A stretch of DNA of 64,000 nt from Apostichopus japonicus. Taxonomy: Eukaryota > Echinodermata > Holothuroidea > Aspidochirotida > Stichopodidae. The notes under the pieces were generated by a model. The model was given only the letters and a program-made list of their open reading frames with translations, did not search any database and was not told the origin of the DNA. Shown in pieces: positions 1-13,600 of this stretch (position 1 is its first letter; each line of letters opens with the position of its first letter). Position numbers and translations under genes: made by a program. The stretch lies in NCBI RefSeq assembly GCF_037975245.1, contig NC_092581.1, positions 12,491,303 to 12,555,302 on the forward strand. Reading direction: 5' to 3'.

Positions 1-673
1 TGACATGTGTGTTCACCAATCCTTGGAGAAATCTTGTTAGCAGTCTTTTCAAATAGTGGTAAAGAAATATTTTTATGCTTACCGATAAGCATTTACGTAA
101 CTATTCTAAAAACTACTATGATTCTTAATTCATGAAGTACTTCTCAATTACATATACCACTGGGTCATTTTTAACAAAGGAAACTTTAATTTGCCAACAC
201 TTCTATATATAAATTTTTGCAAGTTTCACAAAACGTTTGGAGTATCCTTTTTTATTAACAAATAGTTCTTTTGCTGGCCTATGTTTTACCTCACAACTTA
301 TGGTTGTTTCACCAATGTGATGAACTAGTGTGAGAAAATGATCCTGGATATAAAACATTATCCAAACATTTCGTCTTTCCGTAGACTGCAAAGAGGTCAC
401 CTGTCCAGCCGGTGAGAAGTTTTTACAACATGAGTGCAGATGCTATCGTGAGTTTTTTTTTTTTTGCTTAAAGAGTGGTTCAGTTTGAACAATAAATATT
501 TGTTAAAAACTGTTTAAAATAGCAAATTTGTATATTTCACTGATTTATCAACACATTATTAATTTTTTTTATTCTAATAGTAGTTCAGAATTCATCCAAT
601 GCCAGAATATGTTTTCAGTCTAATGAAAGCTGTTTGTTACGGTACGAACAATGAAGAAATGGGTTGTTATGGT

Positions 674-835
674 TCAATCATTAGGTCCCGAGTTCGAGTC
701 ACTCCAAGATTAATGTATGTCGTCCAGTTACAGAGTTGTTGACAATTGACAATTCATAATTATGGACATTAAGAGACTGACTTCGGTCAGCTTGCGGCTT
801 TGATAAGCCAATGATGGCTTATTCGCGAGTTCCTG
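674..835 (+). repeat. SINE-like repeat, copy A
   Basis: Shares a long, nearly identical stretch with copy B (3270-3487). Both start with a tRNA B-box-like GAGTTCGAGTCNC and continue through a small hairpin (GACTTCGGTC) to TTCGCGAGTTCCTG. tRNA-derived origin is inferred from the B box; a good A box is not visible. Confidence 0.55.
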
Positions 836-899
836 TGTTTTTTAATTTAGGCAGGAGAGTTCACATTGGAAGTTTCATTCCTCATTGATTTATTTTCAG

Positions 900-965
900 C
901 CTGCGAACCAATTGAATGTTCCTACGGTTATGTGTATGACATGGACCAGTGCAAATGTGTCAGAG
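900..965 (+). CDS. Cys-rich exon 1 (first in window)
   Basis: 66-bp exon between a TTTTCAG acceptor and a GTGAG donor, phase 1-1. Translates to a canonical module CEPIECSYGYVYDMDQCKC (C-x4-C-x10-C-x-C), then V-R. The first codon is split with an exon outside the window. Confidence 0.8.
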
Positions 966-2395
966 GTGAGCAACCCAGCTTTGATAACAGCTTTTAACAG
1001 ATTTCATCTTAAAATCTATTTGTTTATATAGGTACCCAGAACCCTGCAGCCAAGCTTTGCTATGTAAGGCATAATCTAGCATGCTGCAATGTTTCAGTTG
1101 ATTGGTCTTCAGAGATATAATAATAATATCCCTATTGTTGCTATTGATCCATCCAAGCTGAGCCGGACTTTTGCAGCTGTAACAACTTTCCTTTTCGACG
1201 GTGGTTCAGTCGATCATCATCATTCTGTGCACACTACCAAGACATCATAGTGCCTGAGCTGATTATTGCAGCATGCACAAACATATTCCATATTGTTACT
1301 TGATTTAACCACACATTTAGAGTAACAAGTTGTATTTAATAATATTCTATAAGAAAATCTTCGAAGATTTTCTTCCCATTGGAGAAGGTTAAGTTGGCTG
1401 GCTCAAAAGAGGATCTGATACAATATGGGATAGGGGCATTACAACCGTTGGCACATACAGGGTCAATTAGGGAGCACAGGGGAAAGTTAATATATTCTCA
1501 TTATCATATTATATCCAAGGAAAATGAGTACTTGAAATGGGACCTGGTGACGTGATTGTGTCCTGTACGGACCCAATATGACTTTGGGAGCCAGCCCAGA
1601 TTATTTTATGAAATGTTTTATGCAAAGATCATTTTAATATGCAAAGTAGGTAAGCTGGCAAGTTACATTCATTGTTAAAAGGAAATTGCATGTGGTAGCC
1701 AGATAACGTTTCACTCAATATTGATATTTTTGCTTTGATATGAAACCGACAAGATTTTAAAATCTCTTTGTGGCATTCACTCAACAACAGCTGTCGAGTT
1801 TTGGTTTAGTTTCTTGGGTAGTGGATAGTAGTGGGAGAAGTAAACACTGGATCAAAATACAGCCAGTTGCTTTGAGTCTTTTAGGTTAAAAAGGAACAAC
1901 GACTTTTTTATGGTAATTATCCAGATTTTACAACGGCAAGCTGGTGGCCAGATAGATCCTAGTGGAGGGATCCTGGTGGATTTCATATACAGCATAGATG
2001 TGAAGTTAATTGATACAGAAAGGAACCAAGAAACCAAAATAAGATCAAAGATAAAAAATAAAAAGAAGGATTCTGGCAGCGGTCACTGCTGATTTGGGGG
2101 TTAGGTTTCTTGGCTGAACTCGACATCAGACTCAGATTGAACATCTCAATTTAAATTGATTTTTATCCTTTTTTTATTCTTTTGTTTTTAGGTTGTGAAC
2201 TGAGGACTTGTCCCGATGGACATGTGTTCGAACCAAGCAATTGTGAATGTTACCCCAGTAAGTACAAACATGCCCTCATCATGCAGTGTGTTGGAATGAA
2301 ACAAAATCTTTTGTAGATATCTTAACCACGAAATTATCTAGCTGCTGTATGTTAATAATAGAAATGTTTCAATTTATTAAGAGGCAGCCATACTC

Positions 2396-2475
<80 letters not shown>

Positions 2476-4139
2476 ATCGATCTAAATTGATTGCTCATCT
2501 ATTTCAAAATTATGAACATAGATAAAGGTACAGGAACGGGGGATATACTATCATTTTGACAAACAGGTTCTGCTATAGCGCCACCTATAGGAAGATAAGA
2601 CGATTACGAATCACGGTACTTAAATGTGACGTCGTCTTTATTTCTGGTTCGTGTTTTAGCAGAGTACAGGACAGAATGTACAGCATTCGAATAGCAAAAT
2701 ATTGTATTACAACGAGGACAGAATAGAGGGCGCTAGGTAGAAACATATACCAAGCTGCAGCTGTTACATAATGAAATCAGTTTCATTGGTGGGCTTTTAT
2801 GCTTTTATCACTTTTTCTTTCTGAATGGTTTTTAATTTGCAGGATGTGACCCAGCAAGATGTCCCTTTGGTAAAATATTTCTACCGGATACTTGCTCTTG
2901 TGTTCAAGGTAAGGAATAAAATAGAAACATCGCAAAGTGTAATGCAAAGTTTTTTAAGTTTTGTATATATACCGGTACCTTGTATGAAAGATGAAGATCA
3001 GGTTTTGAATACAGGAACCCAAAGTATTCTATGAGTGATAAACTTTAGATGCATTCAAAATTACTAGAAAACTTGAACATTAAATTAAACACAACAATTT
3101 ATGTTCCGATCAGGCTGGAAATTATATAAGAAATGATATAAATTATGCGTAGGTTTTTGGCTGATCTCAGTCTCATTCAAGATCCCCTTAAGAAACTTTC
3201 TAAATGTTCAAAATACTAAACGCCAACCATTGTCTGAGTCGATTCTCAAGTATAATTCCATCTCTTACTGTACAATCATAAGGTCCCCAGTTCGAGTCCC
3301 TCCAAGATTAATGTATGTCGTCCAGTTACAGAGTTGTTGACAATTGACAATTCATAATCATGGACGTTAAATATGAATCTAAGAGACTGACTTCGGTCAG
3401 CTTGCGGCGTTGATAAGCCAATGATGGCTTCTTCGCGAGTTCCTGCTTGCAGGAGCATCTAAAATACATACATACATACACACATACAGCTTGAACAAAC
3501 TAAATTAATTTAAGGTGTCATGAGACCAATGAGTTTCCTTTTGTTTTTGTAATTATCTGTATTATGTATACTAAATTAAAAAACTTGATATATTATTTAT
3601 ATATTATTTATATAATAGTTTAATTTTTTTTAGTATGTTGATGGTATACCCCATATACCTTCATTGGCTCCCTATCAGCTACAGAATTCAGTATAAACTA
3701 CTTCTTCTCACCTTTTGTGCTCATCATCTGGAACAGCCTGTGTACCTGTCGCAATTTCTCTTGCCATAATCCAACTTGCACACTTCGTTCGTCCAACAAA
3801 CTGTATTTAACTGTTCCTAAACCACGCTTGAAGACCTATGTGCTACAGAAGCTTCAAATACTCTGGCTCTTATCTCTGGAACAAGTTACCAGATCACATT
3901 CGAACATGCTCTAAACTTTCTACATTCAAAAGTCTACTTAAGACCCATCTTTTCACTTGTTCTTTTGTAAATTAATCTGCTTCCTTTGTGAAGTGCCTTG
4001 ATCAGTGACTTTTGTCTACTGATTTGGTGCTATATAAGTCTCATTTATTATTATTATTATTATTATTATAATAATTATAATTATAATTATAATTATAATT
4101 ATAATTATAATTATAATTATAATTATAATTATAATTATA

Positions 4140-4235
<96 letters not shown>

Positions 4236-7200
4236 TTCTTGTGTTTTGTTTCAGGACAGAGTATAACTGACACCTGCCCCTGGGACCATTGGAAGAATGT
4301 CATCACTCAGAAGTGTGAACGTAAGTAGTTTTACAGAAAAAAAATCATAAATTATTAAAAAATATCAAGATTATTGGAACCCTTTTTACAAAGTTTTCCA
4401 CTTTCCCGGGGCAGAATATGATGCACGATTTATAGACGTCACTTTACTATATAAAATCAGGAGCCATTTGATATTATCTAATCTATCGTAAAATAATATT
4501 TTTCTCTTTCTTAATTGTGAAAACTATCTTTCATGTATTCTTTAGTTTTGTCTATTTATAAAGTTGTTGATCAGCTGAGTGATGATACTTATAAGCATTC
4601 AAAGAAAACGGCTCCTGGCATATTTCTTCCTAAATCTTAGGGGGCTGTTCGGTATTGAAGTAAAATGACCAGTCGTTCCTTTGCCCACAATTTTTCCCCC
4701 TTCTAAATTCCTGTGTTGAATTGTATAAATTTGATCCCATTGTAACTGTTTTTTGTTATTCTTTCTTATTTTTTGACAGCTTGTAACCCAGATGACTGTT
4801 CCGTGTTTAATTATGGGTCTTATTCGTTCGTGATGGGGGTCGACTACGAGACATGTTCCTGCATCAAAAGTTGTAAGTCTTTCTCTTCAGTGATTGACTT
4901 TCTCTGTTCTTTCTGTGAAGAGATTGATATGTCAGGTTGTAAGGGGTACAAACTTGTAGATGTAAATGAATGCTACTGCAAAACGTTTACCTTTCGAAAG
5001 GTTTCTTTATCACCCAAATTGACCCAAGAATGGAGAACAGTTTATATACAACAACAAAATGAACCCTAATTATGTTAGTTTTATATATGAGTGGCTAACC
5101 AGACCCGAATGTTACCATAGTTTAAAGTTTGTATGAACAAGTTTGATTTTTATCTGCATCAGAAATTGTCAGGCCAAGGGGATGGTTATATTTATGTATT
5201 TATATTTTCAATTTTCAATAACCTATCCGTGACATACTATTCAGATCTCTCTGAACAGTAGGATCAACATAACATTGATAAAACATGGGTATCATCATGA
5301 TTTTAAGGTTGCATGCCTTGTCACTAACAAGATGCTATCAATAACAAGATGATAATTTCCTTGTCTCCTCAAATCTCCATTAGATTGTACCCCGACAGTT
5401 TGCAGGGAGAACACATTTTTCGACCATACTACATGTTTTTGTAGGCCAAGTAAGTATAAACTTATTGCGACATTTCAAGAGTTTCGTCTACTGCATGGAT
5501 ACCCCCCCCCCCCCAAAAAAAACAGCTGTATATAAAAGAGTGTAATAAATTGGTTGTAATTTGTCTAAGTTGCTCATTTGTGATAGAATTTGAGGGATAT
5601 GAGATTAAAGTTTTGGACTGTCTGGATAATCTTCTAAAATGCACTCTCGAAAAGAACCAGAGCAACGCGAAGAGGAAATATTAACAACTTTGTTTCTACC
5701 AAAGATCTGGGAAGGTGTTCCAGAAGGGTGGTGGCCAATGCAGAGATGTAAATATGGAAGACATATATAGACAAGGCAAGGAGAGGGTTGCAGTCATTAA
5801 GCATATTTAAAAACTTCTGGGAAAACCTATTTCATTATTTTAAGACTACAAAAGTAACAATGGGTAACAGGGGCGTCGGAGCCGGTACCAATATTCACGG
5901 CGCAAAAAGAAAGAAAGTAGGACTAAGAAAAAAAAATGGCAAAAAATGATGCCATGGCAAATAATTATGACGGCAAGTACGGCAAGTAGGCTAAATGTGA
6001 CTACTCTGGCATGGCAGGGGTCTTGTTTTCAAGCTCGGGAAGTGCCATTTCCTGCAATCTGGGAGGCATTTTTTCAAAATTTTCTCCATTACGCTACGCG
6101 CCAATCATGGTGGCGCGTAGCGTAGTTTTACCTATCAAACGTCCCCGATAACTATGATAGATGGCCACACTCTGATCTGCCGTACCAATCCCAAATAGCT
6201 TCCGACGCCCCTGGGTAAGCATACATGATCACACACGATGTAATTAGGGGACTAGGGTTGAGAATGGATGATTAAAATAGATTTGAAAGTTACCTAACTG
6301 GATAGGGTGTTCAGTTTACTAAACGTTACATACATATAACTTACCTAATCAACCACCGCCCAGTTGCAACAAGTTTGTTAAACTACTTTCATGTACTATG
6401 TCATGCTTCAAAGCGCAGTGAACTGACAGAATAAAGCAGAAAGGGTTATCATATTTCTAGCAGATAAAGTAAGTTAGGAACTGGTCATACTGTCAAGTAT
6501 GAGTGCTTTGCAGCATGATTTAAGAGGGCAGTATAGAGCGGTATATAAGCATTAGAATTTTTTCTTTTCACAGACTGCTGGGGAAGGACTTACCTATGCC
6601 CGCTCGGTCAAATTTATGACAGTGAAACTTGTTCGTGTGTTGGTAAGTTTCATCTGTGGACTTTCTCAACATTCAGTTCTGGTTTCCCCAGCAATTTAAT
6701 TATTTATTAATTGTTTAACTTACATTAGTAGAATCAGAATGCAGCTGTTTTCACAACTTGGAAGTTTCACAAACTGTAGTCAGTCATACCTTATATTGAT
6801 GAGTCTACAATTCCACATGGGTTGAGTCCCAGCTTCCACAAGAACATGCCAGAAAATAAATTGGTTTTCTTGGTCATATTTATGGTGATAGTAAGTATTT
6901 TTCCAACATAAATTTACAAATTACTTTAATTTCATCTTTTATTTTTTTTGTCTTTTGTTTTTAAATTTTTCTTGCAGATAACTGTACCCCTATCGTTTGT
7001 AAATTTGGGCAGTTCTTTGATACCGATCTCTGCAGTTGCAGATCATTCCGTAAGTACTTCTCGATTAAAACTATAAAAAAAATCACAATATTTCAGAACC
7101 ATGTATCATTAATTCCGATGGGTCTCTGTGTTGTCAACGTTGGCCCTAATAAAAACAATGTTTGGAATTTTTAGAGCTACTTTCAAGAATCATTGCAAAG

Positions 7201-10200
7201 CTACTGACATGATTATTCTTTCCGCCAATGTGTTCATTGACTATACCCAACACTTTGTGAGGGATGGCATCGCTAGCTCAGTAGTTCAAGAGACGGCATT
7301 CACGCAAATGGGAATTAGATATCGAATGTAAACACTGCAGTTTGCTTTTAAACTACAGTTGGATGGTCAAGCTTATGTTTGTATACCTGGTTTATATCAA
7401 CTTTGCTGAAATCATTTCACTTGAAATTGCTCTGCATGCCAATGTCTGGTTGGCAACATGCATACAATGGATTGGTTCAGGTGTTTGACATGTCTATTTT
7501 GTATGAAAGAGCACAAAAAGACAAAAAGAACAGTGAAGAAACTACCATGATAGCATGCTCTGTTAAGGAGATATGACACTTTGAAGATATCAAAATTTCT
7601 TTGAAAATGACTGGTGTAGAAAGACTACTGTGAGGGATGTGATGTCACATCCTCACTTCCTTAACATGTGTGAATATATTTCTTTAAAAATTATATACAT
7701 TTTTTTACACATTTGAAAATAATATAATCAAAGATTCTTCAGATGTTTAATCTCAAATACTTCCTTTGACAAATATGAGATCTCCTGACATATCTTTTGG
7801 TTGAAAGTCATGAAATCTCACAAAATATTTAGAGAAAAAACAAAGACAGTTTTTCACCATTGTGTTTCTTTTATTGTCCTCTTTCATATAACATAAACAT
7901 GTATGACAACTGAACCAATCCTTTAATTTACCAACAGGACTATTGCCAAGAAAGTTTTCACACAAGAAAAGAGTTTAAACAAAAGTTGAAAGTGTTCACT
8001 ACATTGTAAGAGGAGTTAAATGTTGTGAGGGGGGGGGGGGGTATATACTATTATCTTATACCTATTTCATTTTGCAGCTCAGTTAATAGAGCATGCACTA
8101 TAGGGCCTGTAACCCCAATGTCTCTCTGGTTCCAATCCCTTTCTAGCCAAAAATTTCTTTGCTTCTTATCCCAAAAAAATTGCAGCTTGTCAGAAGATAA
8201 AGTGCAAAGTGGGAGAATTGTTTGATGAGAAGGAGTGCCGATGCCGACCAAGTGAGTTATTGTGATCATTGAGTGCAGTGATGATGGTAATATGTCAATG
8301 CTATCACACGATTAAACTCTTCTTGTATGCATTTTCTCTCCTTCAAAGCCATCTCTCATTCTTAAGTTAAAAGCAAAGCAAACCATAACATTTCTGTTTT
8401 CTTTTTCATATCTTTCCTTGCCTAGGCCCACAAATATCTGTCCATTTCCTCTCTCTCACTTTACAAGGATAGCACCACTAAATATACTTTTGTTTTTTCA
8501 TCTAGTTTCATGAATAGAGCAGCTGTTCTTTTGTCATGCATAGCGCCACCTACATTCGCTATCGTTTCTCTCATGTTTTCATGCATAGCGCCATCAATTT
8601 TTTCTTTCTTCTTGTTTCTCTCAGTTTTTCTTCAATACCCCCACCAATTTAATCAGTGCACTAAAAGAGACCCTCCTAATCAATCCCATCTTTAATGTAT
8701 GTTTTTTTCTTCTTTTTTTTATCCATTTTCTGTCTATCATAAAGAAATCGTTCTCATTTTGTATATTACATAACTGTTGCAGGCATTGATACTTTGGCAG
8801 ACCTTTTATTGGGACTTAAAACCATCATGCAATGCTGTGACTGTCCCATCACAAAAACATCAAAATTGTAGATCAAATTGTGTCAAAAGACTCCCTACTG
8901 TCGGCTGTTACTAGCTGCTGTTTGTAGTTTTAATGAATCCGCTGTGCAGACAAGTTGTACAATTTGAGGAGAATGGAACAACTGAATTATATTTATAATA
9001 ATTTATGGAGTATGCGAACAATACAATCACAAACCATTTCCTTCTGCATGAACTGAATACATGGAGTGTGCTTGTTTCCCATCTGACAAAATGCAGTTGT
9101 TATATACCAGTCATTATACTACACCTCAGCAAAAGATAGTTTAGAAAAGACTCAATGTGAAATTGAATCTTCAAAAATGTTTGTTTATATACTTAATTTT
9201 TTAGAGGCAAAAAAAAAATTGGTTTACATTCATCCAAGTTTTTCCTTCCTCTCGATATTAATATAATTTTTTTTTCTAGTCTGTTGTAATTTCCTGTAGA
9301 GAGACATGTCAGCAAAGACATTTTTCAAGTCTCTCTGCCAATGTCATCCTCTCCTCCCTCAGCTCCTCCCCCCGCCCCTTTCTCTCCACCCCAACCCCTT
9401 CTTTCCAGTCTCTCTTCAGTCGTAAAGTTTACATTATCTCTTTCAATTCTTCTCCTGCAGTTTGCAGTAGGAGGGCACGTTGTCCTAGTGGCCAAACCTG
9501 GCACGAAAAAATATGCGGATGTAGAAGTGAGTCGCTTCCTATTCCGTTTTTTTTATCATTTTTTCTTTTTTGTGTTTTTTGCCTGGACAGATTATACACA
9601 TAAACCTCTGGCTGTATTCCTTTTTTTTAAATTCAGTGTGAGCTCTATGAGCTGTACAAGTGCTATGAAACATATAGGGCTATCCTTTTAGTTCTCACCC
9701 AACTTGTTGGAGCCAATTTCAAACCGAAATATAAACATTCTAAATCACAATGATATGTAAATGAGGTATGTCTGGCGTGAAAATGTGTGGCATTTGATTG
9801 AAATTTTCAAGATATGAAATATCTGTTGTGAATTAAAAAAATATGCAAGTCATATATGCAAAACATAATTTACTGTTGCTATGTGCCTTAATGTTATAGC
9901 TCTAACAGGACTAGCGGTGTTTGAAATCAGACACAAACAACACACAACGCACCAATGTGGGATATGGTTTTTATTCTAGCATTTTGTTCAAATTAGAACA
10001 GTACGTAGCAGTTGAATAACATTGATGGTCCTGAAATTTATATCCAAATTCGATTTTGTATCTTAAACAAAAGACAACTCAAGATGGGTTGCAAACTGCA
10101 ATTTCTCACGGCATAAAAATTATATCATTTTTATATTAATTTAAAACCAATTTATGAAATTGTTTGCCCACAAATCTTCACATGGAGAGAACCATTACCA

Positions 10201-10542
10201 TGGCAACGGCACACAACTGCTTCAAATGGTCACTACAAGTTGATCTGGTCTGTAGTATTTAGATTTCTATCAAGAATCAATGGGTGTTGAACTAATCATG
10301 ATATTTTGTGTGAATAAAATAATATACTTTATTCTTTTTGTGTATCCCTTGTTATACATGACGTCACATCTCAGTGCTATCTGGTCCTTTTGTTTCCCCT
10401 AAACATTTGTCGTTATCCTTTCCTGCAGGGTGCAACTATGCGGACCAACCTTGCCTCTTGCCAAATCAGAAGTGGGCGAGGAAGACATGTTCTTGTGAAG
10501 GTATTTCTTTGTGTTCTTTTCTCCCATTTGTCTGTGTGTGTA

Positions 10543-10600
<58 letters not shown>

Positions 10601-13600
10601 CATGTGTTTGTGTCTTGTATACAAATGCAGAGTATAGAAAATCATGCTACTACTCTTTGGATAAATAGAGGGCAGCAAAAACTGAAAACTCAATGTACTT
10701 GTTTTTTTCAAAAAAGTATTGCTCATTTCCTCAGATGACATTGAAATCTGAAGGTGGCTACATATAGGGGGGGTTTTGGTCAGTGTGTTAGTGGTGGGGG
10801 GGGGCATTAGTATGGCATGGTACAAAATATTGATTAAAGAGATGTTATCCTCACTACTCGATATCCTACATTTAATAAATTGTTGCTCGTTTCCTCAGAC
10901 TACATTATAATCTGAAGGTGGCTATATAGGGGTGTGTGTGTGGTATGTGTGTTAGTGGTGGGGGTGGGGAGGGGAGGGCATGAGTATGATATGGTACAAA
11001 ATATTGGATAAATATATGTCATCCTCACAACTCGATATCCTACTTTTAATAAATTGTTGCTCATTGCCTCAGAGTTCATTGATCACCCCAAGATGGCTAT
11101 ATTGGTGTGGTCGATTATTGGTGGGGAAGGGAGGGGGGAGTGGGGGTGTGGTATGGTATAGCATTAACTATTGAATAGACTGATATATAATTGAAATATA
11201 TTCTTGCTCACTTCCTTAGACTACAATGAAATCCCATGGGGATATGGGTGGGTTGTGTGGTTGCATGGTGTGATGATGAAGGGGGGGGGGGGGTACAGGA
11301 TACAGTTTGGTACCATACAAAAGATTGGATACAGGAATTTAAAACTCCAAACGTGATGTCCTACTTTAAATAGATTATTCCTCATACTGGACATTGGAAC
11401 CCACTGGCTATTAGTGTGTGCGTGAGGGTGGGAGGGGGAGGAGGGGGCAGGGGTGGAATTTGGGTGTGGGTATGTTACGGTAGAAACTATCAGACAGAGG
11501 AATGTTAAAACACTCAATATTTTTCCTATTTTGTTGCTCATTTCCTCAGTCTGCATAGAAGTCCAAGCTGTGAGTTGTGTGATTGTTTACAATTCACATA
11601 AACTCCATGATACCCTCCCATCATTTACATTATTTCTCATTTCTTCAGACTGTATCCAAGTCCCAAGGTGGTTGTGCCCACTTGTCAAACACAGCTTTAC
11701 CGGTCTGAATCTGTGCAACTGTGTTCCTGACAATGTGGGTGACTGTAAGTATTGAAGAGCTCTGTGATTCTAAAAGTTGTCACGATGCTTTGGATATATA
11801 CGCAAGGCATATTCACTCAGTTTAACCTTAGCACAACAAGTAGAAGATGTTCTTTGGGTTTCTCTTCTGCAGGTGAGGAAGGTGGCGGGGGGACACGGGC
11901 GGCGGTAGCACTTTTAATCTGGGGGGGGGGCACTGACATCAAAGGGCACTTTGCAGAAGTTCAATTGGACTGATGCAGCCTGATATTTAGTACCCTTTAT
12001 AACTCTTATTGTATTATCTTATTTGCGTATACACATCACTCCATATTCAACGCCCCCCCCCCCCCTCAAGAAAAATATGCATACTAGCACTGCAATATCC
12101 AATGTGCAAATTGGGAAACAAGGAACAAGTTTTCTTTTGAGACAAAATGAGGTGAAATCATGCTAGTTGCTAATGTAGGAATCTTCCGAATTAGAGTTTA
12201 TTTCTTGTTAATATCTTCACAAATTTTGTCCATTCGAAATAGCTTTGAGTTTGACCCACAGAAATTCAAAGTCAGGGGCGTAGCCAGGATTTGCAAAGTT
12301 GTATGCACGACTATCTGATCGGAGCGCCACCATCGGCTGGCGCGTAGCGTACAAGAAAATTTTTGGTTTTACAAACCCATCAGATGGCCGGAATTGGCCC
12401 TTCCCGAGTGTTCATTCTGGTTCCCTGGCCTCTTGCTAACTTGAGACACCTCAATTTTTATGTAAAAAAAGGGCACATTTTTTTTAAACTGAGGAAAAGA
12501 GGGGGGGGGGGGGCACATGCCCCCTGTTCCCCGGTTCCGCCTCCCTTGCGGAGGGGAGGGGTAGGGGGAATGGTAGGAGTAGGAGCTCACTTCCCTAAAT
12601 GTCTACACATGAGACAAAATATCACGAAAAAAGAAAAGAGGAAAAGTTGAATTGATGGTATTTATTGTAAATTTCTGCTTTTATATATTACATTAAGGAT
12701 GGAGTCTCATTAAGTGAAGCAGGTACTACAGACAATCACAAAACATTTTTGAAAGATACAATTTTGAGTTTATAAAATTGGTGGTCATAGTCTCCTTGTT
12801 ATATTTGTGTCTCTAGGTTATACTCGTACTGTATCTATTGATAGTTGATGTTTGAATATGACGATGATATTGTTTTTTTGTTTTGTTTTTTCTCGACAAA
12901 GATAATTACGGTTGGTTTGCCCACTCTAGCAGTTATTACTAGTCAGGATGGCAAAGAAAGAAGAAGAAGTTTTTGGGGTCGATTGGTTGATGAGATGTAA
13001 GTAAATAATTGTTGTTGATTTATTCCAATTTTGTGTTTCTCTTGTTTCTTCTCTTTAATAGTTTTTATTTCTGTGTATAGGCCTATATATATTTGTTGGG
13101 GGAGGCCTCCCATTATAGTCTTAAGTGTTTGTACTGAATCTTATGGGTTCTTTAATTCTTTAATTTGGGAATCTTCTGATGGTCAAAATTGTCTGCTTCA
13201 AACTTATTGCCTTAAATAGCCTACAGCAATACTCATCAGAAACCGCACCCTGATGGCATGTTTTATGAGAAAGACGTCCATGAATTTAAAAAAAGAAATA
13301 AAAAAGAAATGGATCTTATCTAGTGATTGTCGATTTGGTGGCATCATCGCGTCAAACGTTTCATACTTGAACGGTCTAATCCTTATCATTTATGATAGAG
13401 AAGGTTATATATGGAGAACACACCCAAAATCCAAGTTGTCTTCTGTTGCGTTAAGTCCTTTCTTAAATCCTTCTCTTTTATAGAGTTATATACAACGTCA
13501 GAGATTTAAAATATTAAAGATACATGTCAACACAGCTGGAGCTTTGTGAGTTGATTCAACTCTCATAGATAGTTCTGTTGAACATTGAGTTATTATTAAG

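Noticed and set aside
7270-7300. TAGCTCAGTAGTTCAAGAG resembling a tRNA A box
   Set aside because: No B box at a suitable distance and no pairing stems.
8535-8610. Two CATGCATAGCGCCA copies 42 bp apart
   Set aside because: Direct, not inverted, with no further structure; noted only as similar to the 2.6-kb element ends.
12363-12650. Open frames inside the 11.9-kb repeat
   Set aside because: They lie within a MITE and include translated G and C runs; similar frames occur in other copies only by repetition.
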